Source: Phyllostachys edulis (Eukaryota; Streptophyta; Magnoliopsida; Poales; Poaceae). From it: a stretch of DNA of 64,000 nt. Numbering within the stretch: the stretch's first letter is position 1; every line of letters begins with the position of its first letter. The DNA lies in NCBI GenBank assembly GCA_036346405.1, contig CM070546.1, positions 99,578,826 to 99,642,825 of the forward strand. The letters run 5' to 3'. Of the stretch, positions 1 through 11,800 are shown one piece after another. The notes beneath the pieces were generated by a model. The model made no database searches and had not been told where the DNA came from. It saw only the letters and a list, made by a program, of their open reading frames with translations. The position numbers and the translations under genes are program-made.

Positions 1-707
1 CTTTCTGCAAAAAGAAAGACAGTAAGAAGCAAGGGAAGACCATATATATATAAATATCCTTAAATACTTACATTCATGGTTGACCGAGCAAACATCGAGT
101 AAACCAACGACAGACTCTTCAGCTTGTCAATCTTCGTGACTTGATCCCACGAAACCTTCTCAAGACGCTCATTGTCAAAAGTTTCCCCTCTGTTGGGAAT
201 ATCTTTGGGATGAGGGACTCGATCGCGAGATCTAAAAGTTGAAGACCCTACGATGGAAGCAGGCCCAAAGAAATCAGCACAGAAGTTGAAATATTCCTCG
301 TCTTGATTACATAGCTGCAGCTTCTCTTTGGGTACCGGGAGGAACATCTTCAATGACTTCCTTTTCAGCACGGTGGTCAAGTACATCACCACCTTGGCCA
401 AAGGCTTCTACGGCTGCCTCTGTTGTCTCCACGACCACCTCAGTGGTCGTGCTTCTCTCGATGAGTCGTAGCTACTACCTCAGTGGTTGTGGTAACCACT
501 TCAGAAGCCACGACTTCCTCCACTACCCGGGTTGTGGATGATCCTTCGACCACTTCCGCTGTCATTTCTCCAATCGCTGGAGAGGCGGCAACGGGCTTCT
601 CGATAGAAGCGTGCTCGGGGGCTGAAGGAGTCGAGCTAAAATCAACAAAAGGAAAGCAAGTTAGATTGTGAAAAGTAAAAAGGTAAATGATGTTCTTACA
701 CTTTAGT

Positions 708-2467
708 TCATTTCACATACCTCTGCATCCTGGACCTGACCAGAAACTTAGGAGTTATCTTCCCTATGGAAGATTTCTTCGACTTCTTTTCTACGACCAC
801 GTCTGGTCGGAGTTCAAGTTGAAGAATAGGTTCAGCCACGACCACGTCTGGTCGTGGATCTTGAACAGAAACCATCTCTTTGGTCTCCTGACTTTCTGGA
901 TGGCCAAGATCAGTCTCGACCACTCCAAGAGCAGCGCTACCCTCAATTGTAAGCTCTGCTGGATCAGCATTATCCTTCACAAAAGACATAAAGTCCTTCC
1001 AGTTCTCCTTTTCTAGTTGTTTGACAAAACTAGGAGTGGCAGAAACTGTGAAAGTTTTCTTGTCATAATAAAAAGGTACCTTGGCCTTGCGGGCTTTGCG
1101 CCTAAGAGGTTCTTTGGCCTCCTCAGCTTCAGCTGTTTCAACCTCGGCTTCTGTCGCAACCATGTGTGTCGCGAACTTTGCCGAGGACCTGGTCGAAATA
1201 AAGGAACTTGAGCTTGCTCCTCCCTTGTCGGCAACTTTCGTGAGTCGACGCTTTTTAGTCGGAGGAGCTGAGCCCTTGTCAATTATCATCCCTACGCCAA
1301 TGGTTATCAGTTCGACCTCTTCGTCGTCCTGACGATTTTTCATACCTACTTTCTGTAAAGAAAAACAGAAAAAGAAGAATTACTGATGGGTCGTAAGATT
1401 TTCTACGACCAGTATCCAGTCGTAAGCTTTTCTACGACATTTCCTTCATCGTAAGATTTTCTACGACCTTTACCTAGTCGTAAGTTCTTTCTACGACTAT
1501 AAAGTCCTAAGGATAGAATCAACTTTTGATTACCTTTAGGCGCTCCATTTTTTCCTCTGCGGATAAAACCGCAAGGATTTGAGGAACTGCCACTCTGAGT
1601 GGCGGAGACTTCTCACAAACGAGTTTGACTCGAACGTCAATCTCTGCCTGTGAAAGATCTGTGTAAAACAGATAAAGATATTCATTAGACAATTTTGAAG
1701 AAGACCAAACCGAGAGTTAAGTCGAAAAACTACTTACCCTCCTCGTAGTCCCTGGTCGGGTCTTTTGGCCCTATGTACCTCCACATAGGAGGTACTCGTT
1801 TCTTCAAAGGGCTAATTTGACGTGTGATAAAATCCTTCACCACATGCCATCCGGTTAATCCCTCTTCTCTCAAGTCCTTTATGGCTTGAATATAGGGGGC
1901 AATTCGGCTGATATCCTTGGGAGTTTAATCCCATGAAGATTTCTTTTCAGCAGCCTTCCCCTCAAAAGTAAGGCTGTCTTCTGGAGTGATTTTCTAGTAA
2001 AACCACCTCTTCCTCCATCCCGGCCACGAAGATCTAGTAAACATCTGAATATACTCCTTCGACTTCCCGTCATGGAGCTTCAGACCACAACTTCCAGCTA
2101 TTCCAGTTTGTCAAGCCATTCCATAGAAATATTGAAAGAGCTCAAGGTCCGCTGGAATTCCCAGGTATGCCTCACATAGATACACAAATACACTTAGCAT
2201 TGTGATGGAATTAGGACCGAGGTTCACCAATTCCACCCCAAAATGCTCGAGTACAAGTGTGAGAAAGGAGTGAGCAGGCAATCGAAGGCCACACTCACAA
2301 TATGCCTGGAAGACGGGATTTGCTCAGTCTCCCCGACGACCAATCTTTGTCGAGCGCAGAAACCACTTCACGAGAATTTTCTCTGGAATCTTCCCGGCAT
2401 CGACCAGGGCTTGAATCTTCACCGCATCCATCTTCGACTCAACCCACTCAGAAACTCTCCCAGCCAT
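708..2467 (-). pseudogene. Antisense extra gene (aORF) of a Tat-type retrotransposon, broken
   Basis: Read on the minus strand, translation starts at an ATG at 2,467 (MAGRVSEWVESKMDAVKIQ...). It continues with interruptions through 1,745 and ends in a 211-codon open frame at 1,343-708. The N-terminal part has the look of the family annotated as 'putative gypsy type transposon' (Pfam Transposase_28), including a Tyr/Phe-rich stretch around YLCEAYLGIPADLELF. The 211-aa part is acidic and Lys-rich, with a basic cluster PPTKKRRL that resembles a nuclear localisation signal. Several stops (for example after GRRGD near 2,313) show it is not intact, unless introns remove them; a run of inverted-repeat units at 1,385-1,510 lies between the two parts and could be intronic. 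Its function is unknown. It is transcribed opposite to gag-pol. Confidence 0.55.
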
Positions 2468-3018
2468 TGCTCTCAGAAAGAGGAGATTTTCGATTGAGTT
2501 GGTGGCGGAGAAGACAAGAACTCGATGAACAGCGGGAGCAATTTGGGGAAAAGTGTAAATCTAAGTTTTACCCCTGGTAAGTATTTATAACCGTGTGCCT
2601 TGGGCTGAAGGCGTGGCATTCCAAAGGTTGCCACTGCTTCAGGAACCGCTCCAATGGACAGACTTGTAGGAGTCGTTTGTGATTTTCTAACTTGTCCGTT
2701 CAAGAAAATCAGGTTCGTTTTTACACCTCAAGCGAAATTACTTCCTTTGTCAGATCTTTTTGACCAAATGAAATATTAATCGGAAATATTTTTCTTCCGA
2801 TCACCATACTACAACCACCTCGTGATCGTAGGAGTTTTCTACGGTTATTTGATAGTCGTAAGCAACCTTCTTGACCAAGCATATTTCTAGTCAAAGTAGT
2901 ACATAAATGTCGAAGAGTTTTTCCTTCGACCATCTTTCTACGACCCTCTCATGGCCGTAAGACCATCTATAACTCCTTCACCAAGTAAGTTACTTTCACT
3001 TGAAGCTGGGGGGCTATA

Positions 3019-3847
3019 TGACGAGGATCTAATAATCTTCATTTTATCTTTTATCTATAATTCTTATTATAAGTAGATATGACGTCATGTGGTCCCTGGG
3101 TATACCCCTTAAATTTACAAGGGAGAAGCCTACTAGGTGGTCGTAAGTTCTTCTCGACCACCCCCATAGTCGTAAGTCTTGCTACGACTACCTTATGGTC
3201 GTAAGTTCTTCTACGATCCTTTGCCCGATTGTAAGATATTCTACGATTACCTCATAGTCGTAAGTCTTGCTACGACTATCTTATGGTCGTAAGTTCTTCT
3301 ACGGCCAGGTTAGCTACGACCACCTTATGATCAATAAAACCTACAGGCAAGTGGGTCCAATTAATTAAGTAATCCAAACAGTCAATATACGCTGTTATTA
3401 CACGAAATAATAACATGCAATACCCCATTATCTCTGACAAGTAACTGCCAGGCGGCATGAAGGAGTTACCAGCCCGATGATTACTGTAAACATGCGCCCG
3501 TTACTGGATTTGATGAGGCATCTCTTCAGCAGGGGAAACGGCTATTCCTTCATGACTATATAAAGGCGACGGTCAGAGAGGAAAGGGAGAGAGGGCAATC
3601 GAGGCGTACACACACGCTATCGAGGGCTATCAGGAAGACAAGTACTATTATCTGTAATAGTCTTAGTTTTTCTCTCCTGATTGTTCAGAATACACTCAAT
3701 ACCATACACACACAGGAGTAGGGTTGTTATTCTCTCCGGAGAAGGCCTGAACCTGTATAAAAATACCCGTGTCAGTCTCTTTGCGTGATTCTATTCTAGA
3801 AGACCCCCCGAATCAAACAATCTTTACGTAAGATCGGTTCTAAAACA
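3019..3847 (+). repeat. 3' LTR of the Tat-type element (829 bp)
   Basis: The LTR starts TGACGAGGAT just after a purine-rich tract and ends TCTAAAACA, giving the usual TG...CA ends. The stretch 3,140-3,330 is a run of about six diverged units in which GTCGTA is followed some 8 bases later by TACGAC, each able to form a small hairpin. A TATA-like motif (ACTATATAAAGG, about 3,555) lies in the middle, as expected for the LTR promoter. The 5' partner LTR lies outside the window, so the target duplication cannot be checked. Confidence 0.7.
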
Positions 3848-3868
3848 CTGACAGCTACAAAACAAGAA

Positions 3869-6800
3869 TTAAGTTCTTTTAGGTACCCAAATTTGTTTGG
3901 ATCCTTGGAGGTTAGTGGCCAAGGATTTAGGCACCCAAATAGCATTCTTTTTAGCGTTTAAAATTGAAGTGCCAACAAATCTAGCAATAACTTTACCATC
4001 CTTAGTTTTTCTAAGCATATAGTATGAATCATATAAACCTAGGGATGGAGTCTTACTAATAGGACAAGTTTGTTGCAAATATCCTATTTTCCAACACTTA
4101 TGGCAATACTTACTATTTTATTTAACAAACCTTGTGGGCTTGTTTACCGGTTTCTTACCTTTCTTGGGCACATACCCAAGTCCTTCTTTGTTGAATGAGC
4201 ACATTTTCTCACTCAAAAGCTTGTCAAGGGTGGCCTTACCCTTGAAGCACCGTTCTAAGCTTTTGCTTAGTTTGGTCATTTGCTCTTTTAGCTCATTGTT
4301 TTCAACAACAAGCTTTGCGTCATGAGACTCAACATTATCATGATTAGAGTTAGTATTAGAGCAACATGGCATAGCAAGTAGATCATTACATGAAGAAGAT
4401 GCACTAGTCTTAGCAATTTCCACACTAGGCATTTCATCAAGAATATCACATGTAATTCCTACACTAGAGCAAGACTTTCTTGAATTTTCTTGGATAAGCA
4501 AGTCATGAGCTTCCTTTAGCTCCTCATAAGAATCTTTAGAGAGATGTGCTCTCTCTTTAAGATGTTATATTTTGATATTTCTTTTCAAAGATATTCATTC
4601 AAGTCTTCAAGCATGTCTATTAATTCATCATATATTGGTTCATTATCATTAATGGATTTTACCTTATTTCCTTTTGCCATGAGGCAAGTAGGAGTGGAGA
4701 AGAGTGATGGAGCCTCCTTGATGGCGATGCCAACGAGTCCCTTCTTCTTGGAGGACTCATCCTCATCGGAGACGGAGTCGGTTGATTCATCATCGGAATC
4801 CCATTCTCCAATGCGGGCTTCATGCTTGCCATCCTTGTAAAGCTTCTTGAAGAGCTTTTTCTTACCATCAAACTCCTTCTTCTTGAATGACTTTCCCTTG
4901 TCATCCTTCTTTGCGGGGCAATGAGAGGCAGTGTGCTCCTTCTCTTCGCAATTATAGCACTGGATGTTGATATTGTTGGAAATATACCCTAGAGGCAATA
5001 AGAGAGATGCGTGTATTTCATTATGTTCATAATATTGGATAATGTGTTATCCTGTTCCTTGAATGAATCATTGGTTATGAAGATTAACAAGAATGTGACT
5101 TGTTGGTGAAACTCTTAACTTGTATGATGTCGTTCTAAATGTATCCCTGGTTGGATGTCAATAGTCGGAACACTATTGACTCTATCGACCGGCACATTGT
5201 ATTGATTGATGACCATGTTTCACTGGTCATGGATATAGGGATATCGAATCAATAATATGAACACATGTTAGAGAACATGGGGTTGGATTGACCCACCTTG
5301 AGACACTATTGAGATTGTTATGATTCTATGTGTCATTAGTTGGTCTCAAGCAATGATGATGTATAATCCTTAGACCTGAGATCAGCATGGTTTTCTACAT
5401 GTGTAATAGTACTCTTAGGGGTTGCTAATCGCTACTCGTAACTGGGTAGTTATAAAGGTAGCTTTCGGGTATGCTATGAAACATGCGGAGGAATGTGACA
5501 TGTCGGATATGGGATTTGCCCCTCCTTACATGACAGGAGAAATGTCTCTAGGCCCCTCGTTGTGGTCGGATAAAGAAAGTGCATGGCCATGCTACTAGTG
5601 GTCGAAGTGTTCGACCACGTGAAGTTATCCGACACTCGATCGAGAAAGTAACCATGGATGACACAACATCTCACGTGGTTTTCAACCAGACATCGTGAGG
5701 CAAAGGGAGAATACACGAGTAGGTAAACTTAGTTCGATCGATTCTGATTTGGTCGTATGGAATCTGGTGGTCATAGACTGATCGAACGAATTCACAGAGT
5801 GGTCGAAACCTGGTCGTAAGGAGTTACGAACTGGTTGTGACCAAATACGAACTGGTCGTATAGAGATAGAACTTGGTCGTAAGTGATGGGGACCTGGTCA
5901 TAGATCATATTGCACTAAGGTTCGTCCGATATAATTTGTGTGTATTCGAAAATCGTTGTGTCCTGCTAGGAACCGCTAACGACTCGTGATCGGAAAGGGT
6001 TTCCGAGTCATAACCGGTTACGCATGAACCTACAGGGTCACACACTTAACGGGTTGGAACAAACCAGTACGGATACGATTCGTCAAACGTGTTTGGATAG
6101 GATCCGTCATGAGCACTATATAAGGAGATGCATAAGGCTGTTGGGAAAGAGGTGAACGTAACAGACGAGACACACGAAAGTCGTGAGTTGAGTTGTTCCA
6201 CCGAAACCCTAGCCGCCATCTTCCAGATAGCTCAGCCGTGCAACTTGGTGCTAGTACACCGGCGCATGGTTATTCCTTCCCTGGATATGTGGATACCCTA
6301 GAGGCGCTACTGCGGTTGCTGTTGCGCTTGAGGACGATCCGCGATCTTCACAAGGAACTGCAGAGGTCGTTGGAGGAGACGATCGACTACGACTACTACA
6401 TCGATGCGCTCTTCGTTGGACCAGGCTGCTCCAACCCTTCTTCCGCTGCTCTGCGCGTCTGGTGGTAACGATCTATGATCATCTACTTGCTTGGCTTCCT
6501 GGTTTACATGGTAGAAAATTTTGATCTGTTGCTATCGTAGCCTACCCATGACCCAGCAGCTATAACGCTTGTTGTCACTTGAGGATTGCCCTTTCTTGCT
6601 CTTGTCGAAGTTGAAACTTCTATGTGGGCGTCTTCTCATGAATTTCTTCGTTCTCCTCATAAGGAAAGCAAACTCTTCTTCGGAGTCTCCTTCTTCATCC
6701 TCATCATCACTTAATTCCACTTTGGCCTTGAAAGCGGTAATCTTCTTTTTTGAAGAAGATGACTCCAAGAGCTATTCCTTGTCTTTCTTAAATAACTCAT

Positions 6801-7386
6801 TTGTTATGAGATTGCCCAAAAGTCCCGTTAGCGTCATTCTTGGCAACTCGGGAGAGTTGAGAAATAGCATCACCAATGTCTCATACTTGTCCGGTAGAGC
6901 CATACGTATCTTGCGCACAATATCAACATCAAGAAGGTTAGTGCCAAGACCTTTGAGTTCATTCACAATGTTGTTGAGTCTTGAATACATCTCGGTGATG
7001 TTTTCATGAGGCAACGTTACGAATGTCTCATATTTGATCCAAAGCCTATGCAATTTGGCCACTTTGACCGTGAATGTTCCCGCATGGATTTCCGAGAGGA
7101 TGGTCTAAATTTCATGAGTGGTTTCTAAGTTGCTCACTCTATTGAACTCATCCGCGTTCAAAGCACCAAAAAGAGCATTATTAGCTTGATTATCTAAATG
7201 AGCATTACGTCTCTCTAGCTTCGTGGGAAGTAGTGGATTAAGAGGCATAACGTAACCCTCATTTACGATTTTCCATATGCTTGGGCTCATAGCCTTTAAA
7301 TAAATTGATATTTTAATTTTCCAATAAGCATAATTTGAGCCATCAAACAAAGGAGTCTTTCCTATAGCAATTCCCTCACTAGCCAT
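3869..7386 (-). pseudogene. SIRE gag polyprotein, broken and split by an LTR insertion
   Basis: The start is the ATG at 7,386 (MASEGIAIGKTPLFDGSNYA), a typical SIRE gag N-terminus. It is followed by a gag UBN2-like region (about 7,300-6,770) with in-frame stops near 7,107 and 6,772. A Ser/Lys/Asp-rich linker leads to a zinc knuckle CYNCEEKEHTASHCP (about 4,900-4,960), a coiled-coil stretch (4,501-4,118), a second partial knuckle (CHKCWKIGYLQQTC, 4,110-4,065) and a C-terminal IWVPK motif. If the LTR at 4,974-6,548 is left out, the reading frame on the two sides continues without a shift. Stops near 7,107, 6,772, 4,584 and 4,117 mean no functional polyprotein. In intact elements gag packages the RNA into virus-like particles. 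Confidence 0.75.
4974..6548 (+). mobile_element. Angela/BARE-like solo LTR (1,575 bp) inside SIRE gag
   Basis: The start TGTTGGAAATATACCCTAGAGG is close to the known start of Angela/BARE copia LTRs in grasses. The end (GTAGAAAATTTT, then CCTACCCA) resembles their 3' ends. A TATA box (CACTATATAAGG) lies near 6,114, and no internal coding region is present, so it is a solo LTR made by LTR-LTR recombination. The five bases on either side (GATAT and TGACC) do not match, so no target duplication is visible. The segment 5,590-5,900 is a cluster of TGGTCGTA/TGGTCGAA words. Confidence 0.75.
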
Positions 7387-7431
7387 CCTTTTCTCTCTTA
7401 GACGGTTAAGTCTAAATCAATGAGAGACCAA

Positions 7432-7443
7432 GCTTTGATACCA
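7432..7443 (-). other. Primer binding site for initiator tRNA-Met
   Basis: On the minus strand the bases read TGGTATCAAAGC, the standard Ty1/copia primer binding site with one change from TGGTATCAGAGC. It lies two bases inside the LTR end at 7,446, which fixes the LTR boundary and the element's minus-strand orientation. Confidence 0.85.
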
Positions 7444-7445
7444 CT

Positions 7446-8979
7446 TGTAGGGTCAAGGATAACTGACTAGAGGGGGGTGAATAGGAGGTTTTAAAACTTT
7501 TTGACAAATTAACAATTTAAGTCAATTACCAACTAAGTCTAAACTAGATACAATTCTATCTAAACAATTCAACACAAGATTAAATGCTAGAATTGTAAAA
7601 GCGGAAATAGTAAAGAAAAGAAATAACCACAATTGAGACAAAGAAGTTTTTCCCGTGGTATCGAAGACTTACCGGTCTTCACTAGTCCACGTTGAGGAAG
7701 CTTGAACTAATCAAGCCGGCTCCACGAATTAAGCCTTCCCTCGATCACCAGTGGTTGTTCTTCCTCTGCTTCGGAGATGGTGAACACCAAACCACCCACA
7801 ATCTTGGCACCGGGCCTCTTCACAATCTTCTTGAAGAGATCACTGTGCTAACACCGCCAAGCCATCTAGGTGCTTGGCAAAACACCAAGAGTAATGAATC
7901 AACGACCTTCGCTTGACGACACTCAAGTGCAATGGATCAATCTAGAATGGATGCACTTGAATTTGGCTCAACTACCTCACAATGAATGCACAAATGTATT
8001 TGAGGTGTGGAGAGGATGCTCAAGGCTCTAAAGATGTTAAATGTGGTCTAGCTCACTGTCCTTGAGCAGGTGGAGGGGTATTTATACCCCCCACAAACAA
8101 ATACGACCGTTGGGTGTGAAATCCCAACTTTTCGGTGAAATGCGGTACTACCGCCAACTATCATGCGGTACTACCGCACTTCACCTACCGCTCAGTAACG
8201 GCTATAACAGTGGCATTAACTGCTCTGACATAGCCGTTGGAAACTTCGGCGTGGTACTACCTCCAACCATCATGCGGTAACTTCCGTTGGCCGGTCATAC
8301 CGCACAATGAGGGCGGTACTACCGTTTCACAAAGGACCCAAAAGGGTACATACTGGAAAATACGTACCGCTTCACTTTCGGAATCACCAGGGTGCGGTAG
8401 TTTCGCTGAACAAATGCGGTCATACCGCATTGCGGTAGTACCGCCATGTAAGCGCCGGAACTACCGTTCCTAGGGTTAGCCACCGAACCAAAATGGTGTC
8501 TCTCTGGATTTTACGTACCGCCAACTAATTTTTAGAACAATCGGGTTGCGGTAGTACCGCACCACGATCCCGATCATACCGCTGACTTAACGTCGGTACT
8601 ATTGATTGTCCTAACAATGCACAGTTGGCTTTTCAAAACAAATTCAAAGTGCATGCATGATCCTAAATTGATCCAAATGGCACAAGAACATGCTATCAAG
8701 GTGCTAGTCATGATCCCTCTTAATAGTACGGTATTTAGCCTAAAATACGGTCTTCCATCCATTTCTCCTAAGACCGGTAAAACGGAAAAAGGATCCTAGA
8801 CTACTTGTACCTTGTCTTTGAACCATATTGATCTTCATGTTGTCCTTTAGCATGCATCTCCAAGATGTCAAACTCACCATTGGGACTTAACCTTATAAAT
8901 ACTCAATAAACATATTAATCCCATATTCATATATTATCATTAATTACCAAAATAATTTTTAGGGGCCTAGATGCTTTCA
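7446..8979 (-). repeat. 5' LTR of the SIRE-type element (1,534 bp)
   Basis: On the minus strand this reads TGAAAGC...CTACA. Bases 8,135-8,590 hold at least eight copies of the palindromic word GCGGTAGTACCGC or close variants (for example at 8,141, 8,165, 8,313, 8,416, 8,429 and 8,548). The same word cluster occurs in the other SIRE LTR of this window (32,957-47,652). The side next to the primer site carries the CACCCCCCTCTAG tract common at SIRE LTR ends. Confidence 0.75.
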
Positions 8980-11280
8980 GGTGCCGCCCCTATTTAAAGC
9001 CCTGTGGATCCTCGCTTCTCACACTCCGAGCTGCGCTGCCTTCGAAACCCTAGCCACCGTCCTTGTTTTGCCACGTAGCGCCGTTACCATCATCTTCGTC
9101 TTCAACACCGGTCGAAGGTCTTCGTTGTCACCACCACCGCTCTAGTGCTCCTTGTCACCGTTAGACACCACCATCGGGGTCGCCTTGGGGTTCGCATCTC
9201 GACGCTGCCCTCTCCTTCGTCGGAGGATCCTCCTAGCACCATCGCCATCGAGCCCAAGATCTTGCTGCCGCCTAAAGCTCACCGTCGGCCACCGTAGCTT
9301 GTCTCCGGTCGTCGCAAGCACCCCGTCGAGTTCACCGCCACTTCAGCTACCTGTTGGAGTCCTCCGTTCACTCCGCCGTGGTCTAGATCGCCGGCAACCC
9401 TCGGGTTTGGAGCACCGCTGCCAACCCTGCCACCGTGTCCTTGCCACCTCTGCGCCGCGTCACCTCCCTCGCTCACGTGGCACCCGCGTGTCGCTTCCGT
9501 GTCAGCCACGTCATCACCGTGAGCCACCTCAACCTCGGCCCTAAACCCAGACCTTTGGTGAACTTAGTTCACGTGAGTCGAGCCACTTACAAGTGGGACC
9601 CACCTGTCAGATCTACTTTCTTTCTACCAAAAAACCCTAGTGACGTCATACTTGTGTCATAAGTTGATTTTCCTGTAGAAAATTAAATCCCGAAATTCCA
9701 GAAAATCCTTTTTAGGGTTATTTCATGGATTTCAATTTTTCAAAGCCCATATCTTTTGCATCCGAAATCCGATTGAGTCCATTCAAATTTCTAAATTCAT
9801 ATAAATTTAAGATCTATTTATTTGAGATTTTTATTTAATTTTTGGAGTTTGTTTCCTCTCTGTTATTTATTTATTTGGTTTATTTTCCTGTTTGCGAGTA
9901 AACGTTGATACTTCGGGAAGCTTTGAGGAAGGAGGAGTACACCAAGATCAAGATCAATCCCAGGATTTACTCCAAGGCAAGCTGTAGTCCTTTGATCATA
10001 TTAAACCTATGATTTTAAAAGTATATTATTTTATACAATTGCATGCTATCTTTATATAAATCGTTTTGGGATTAGTTATTACCTGTTCTCATTATGCCTC
10101 CTTTGATTACTTGGATGCCATGAATCCTTTGTCACCCTAGCATGGATAATTTTAGTTGGATATATTTGTATCACCAACATGGATGTCGTACATATACTTA
10201 GTTCAGCTTAGTTACGATGGGTTCATTATCACATGTGTCATAATGATTAATCTGGATTTAATGATATATGGAATCGTGGTGGTTAGCCATTGCTGTTATT
10301 AAAATTTGTGTACCATGGCATGGTGTGTCATTGGTCTTGATTAAACAAAATAGTTTTCGCTCAGGCGAGTGGTTGGTGGATAGTGGTGGCGATTCTGCAC
10401 GCTGTGGGTTTGTGGTATTTCTCGTCTGAATAACTTATCAAGGACTTAATTTTGTGCGCCATTGAACCGGGTCTTTCGTATAACCACATGCCTGATGGGA
10501 CATGCCTAATCTAGTAGGTTGTTGAGTTTTGGCTTTTGACTACTCAGGTAGTATTTGGGTGGAGGTGTGTATCCTTTTCTAAGGTCACATCGCGGGACGG
10601 TTCGCCGCATCCCTGTCCAACGTTGTACGTCAACCACGATGAGGTTTTGGATGGCTGTAGGTACAACGAGAGAGTCAATTGTTGAGATGAAATCTCTGAA
10701 AGGTTTTGTTATGATTGGTGATCGCTACACTGGTTATATCTTGTGGGTAAAGTGTACAACCTTTGCAGAATGTAAATTGATCTATTCGAATAGCCGTGTC
10801 CTTAGTTATGGACATGTCCGGGGATTTCACATGGGAGATAGAGTTTCTTTGAAATGAGTCGAAGTGTGAATGAGATGTTCACTCGATGAATATAATGTTT
10901 GTTTGGTGAACAGGTAATTCACTTAGTGGTTTGTGTCGATTGGTGAATTGGGGATTCACTTATCATTAGTTTGGCTGGGAAGTGAATGGGAAGTTCACTG
11001 ATTGTTTCAAAGAAATTGTTTAATTATGTATTATTGTTTTCAACTACGCATTTCAATCTATTTATTGTATTTATAGTAAATGCTGCTTTCTGCAAAAGAA
11101 CCAAACAGCTAACCTTTGTCAGGCCATGCATGAATACTATTTGCATACATTTCTCTACGGCTTGCTGAGTATTTTATGTACTCACGGCTTATGCCTTTGT
11201 TGAATCAGTTGAAGAATATCAAGCTGCTCATGAATTCTTTCAGAAGGAGGACTTTGAAGGTTTTGCGGATTAGGATGTGT
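8980..11280 (+). mobile_element. Fragment of a long Ty3/gypsy LTR (Tekay/RIRE3-like)
   Basis: The fragment is homologous to the solo LTR at 29,427-32,679 in the opposite orientation. Shared stretches include AAGATCTATTTATTTGAGA near 9,810 and GTGTACAACCT(T)TGCAGA near 10,752 with CTATTCGAATAGCC just after it. A TATA-like TATTTAAAG near 8,991 is followed by a GC-rich leader, matching the layout of the LTR that begins at 62,477. The first several hundred bases are missing, cut off by the SIRE LTR at 8,979. The 3' end merges into a Tat LTR tail at about 11,281. Open frames in the GC-rich leader (9,150-9,540) are not considered genes. Confidence 0.65.
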
Positions 11281-11583
11281 ACCAGCTAGATAGACTAAGA
11301 CCAGAGAAGTCCACCATTAGCCGGAGGCTACGCATAGGGAGATGAAAAGTCCCTGCAACCCCTAAGGGTGAAAGACCTTTTTAGGGCTAGGCATGTAATC
11401 TCACATACCTTGTTGGAAGACTATAAATAAGCTGCCTCCCCCATATAATAGGACGGATTCGTTTTTGAGACAATTAATACATTAGTCACTCTTGACACTG
11501 GTCCCCTCTAGAGGATTCCTTGGAACCCCGTCACGGTAACCGGGGTCTCCTTTTATATGTTGTCTAGTCTTTTTGCTACGACA
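11281..11583 (+). repeat. 3' tail of a Tat-type LTR
   Basis: The 303 bases align by eye with the end of the LTRs at 20,251-21,060 and 49,496-50,367. Shared landmarks are CCACCATTAGCCGGAGGCTA, the TATA-like GACTATAAATA, AATTAATACA, and the end GCTACGACA. The front of the LTR is missing. It ends 217 bp beyond the stop codon of the S-acyltransferase gene and so may lie within or next to that gene's 3' untranslated region. Confidence 0.7.
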
Positions 11584-11800
11584 CTAACCATAACAAATCA
11601 AGTGCTTGCTTGTGCTCTTTCATGTAAGCAACCTGCTCTTTCATGTAAGCAACGTCAGGTCATCAACACGAGCAAGCATCGCAAATATGCAGCCAGATTG
11701 CACACTTTCAACATCTCAACAAGATTTCGACCACATTTTCCGACTTGTTAGGCACAAAATGCCGACAAAAAGATTACATATATGGTTAACTCATGCATGA

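Larger units (their letters stand above)
1..3847 (+). mobile_element. 3' half of a Tat-lineage Ty3/gypsy retrotransposon
   Basis: This is the non-coding and antisense-gene region that follows integrase in Tat-type elements, plus the 3' LTR; the gag-pol half lies outside the window. The call rests on three things. A purine tract (about 3,004-3,014) sits directly before an LTR that starts TGACGAGGAT. The full-length element at 34,073-45,980 has an LTR with almost the same start (TGACGAGGATTAAAACC). A minus-strand gene here matches one in the same position of that element; for example, both carry a stretch reading aaatccttcaccacatgcca (near 1,830 and 44,250). The element abuts a truncated SIRE element at 3,848. 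Known biology: Tat-lineage elements often carry extra ORFs in this region. The lineage name is an inference. Confidence 0.7.
3848..8979 (-). mobile_element. SIRE-type Ty1/copia element, 5' LTR plus gag only (minus strand)
   Basis: Read on the minus strand, the element has an LTR (8,979-7,446), an initiator-methionine-tRNA primer binding site (7,443-7,432), and a gag region (7,386-3,869). It then stops where the Tat LTR begins, so protease, integrase, RT and the 3' LTR are missing. The LTR starts TGAAAGCATCTAGGCCCC, and its far end contains a tract reading CTAGAGGGGGGTGAATAG; both are typical of SIRE/Maximus-type elements of grasses. An Angela/BARE-like LTR (4,974-6,548) lies inside gag. The truncation at 3,847/3,848 fits a deletion, or a later insertion of the Tat element; the sequence does not tell which. 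Confidence 0.75.

Noticed and set aside
9152..9544. Plus-strand open frame of 130 codons, Ser/Pro/Arg-rich
   Set aside because: It lies in the GC-rich leader of a gypsy LTR that is repeated elsewhere in the window; no domain.
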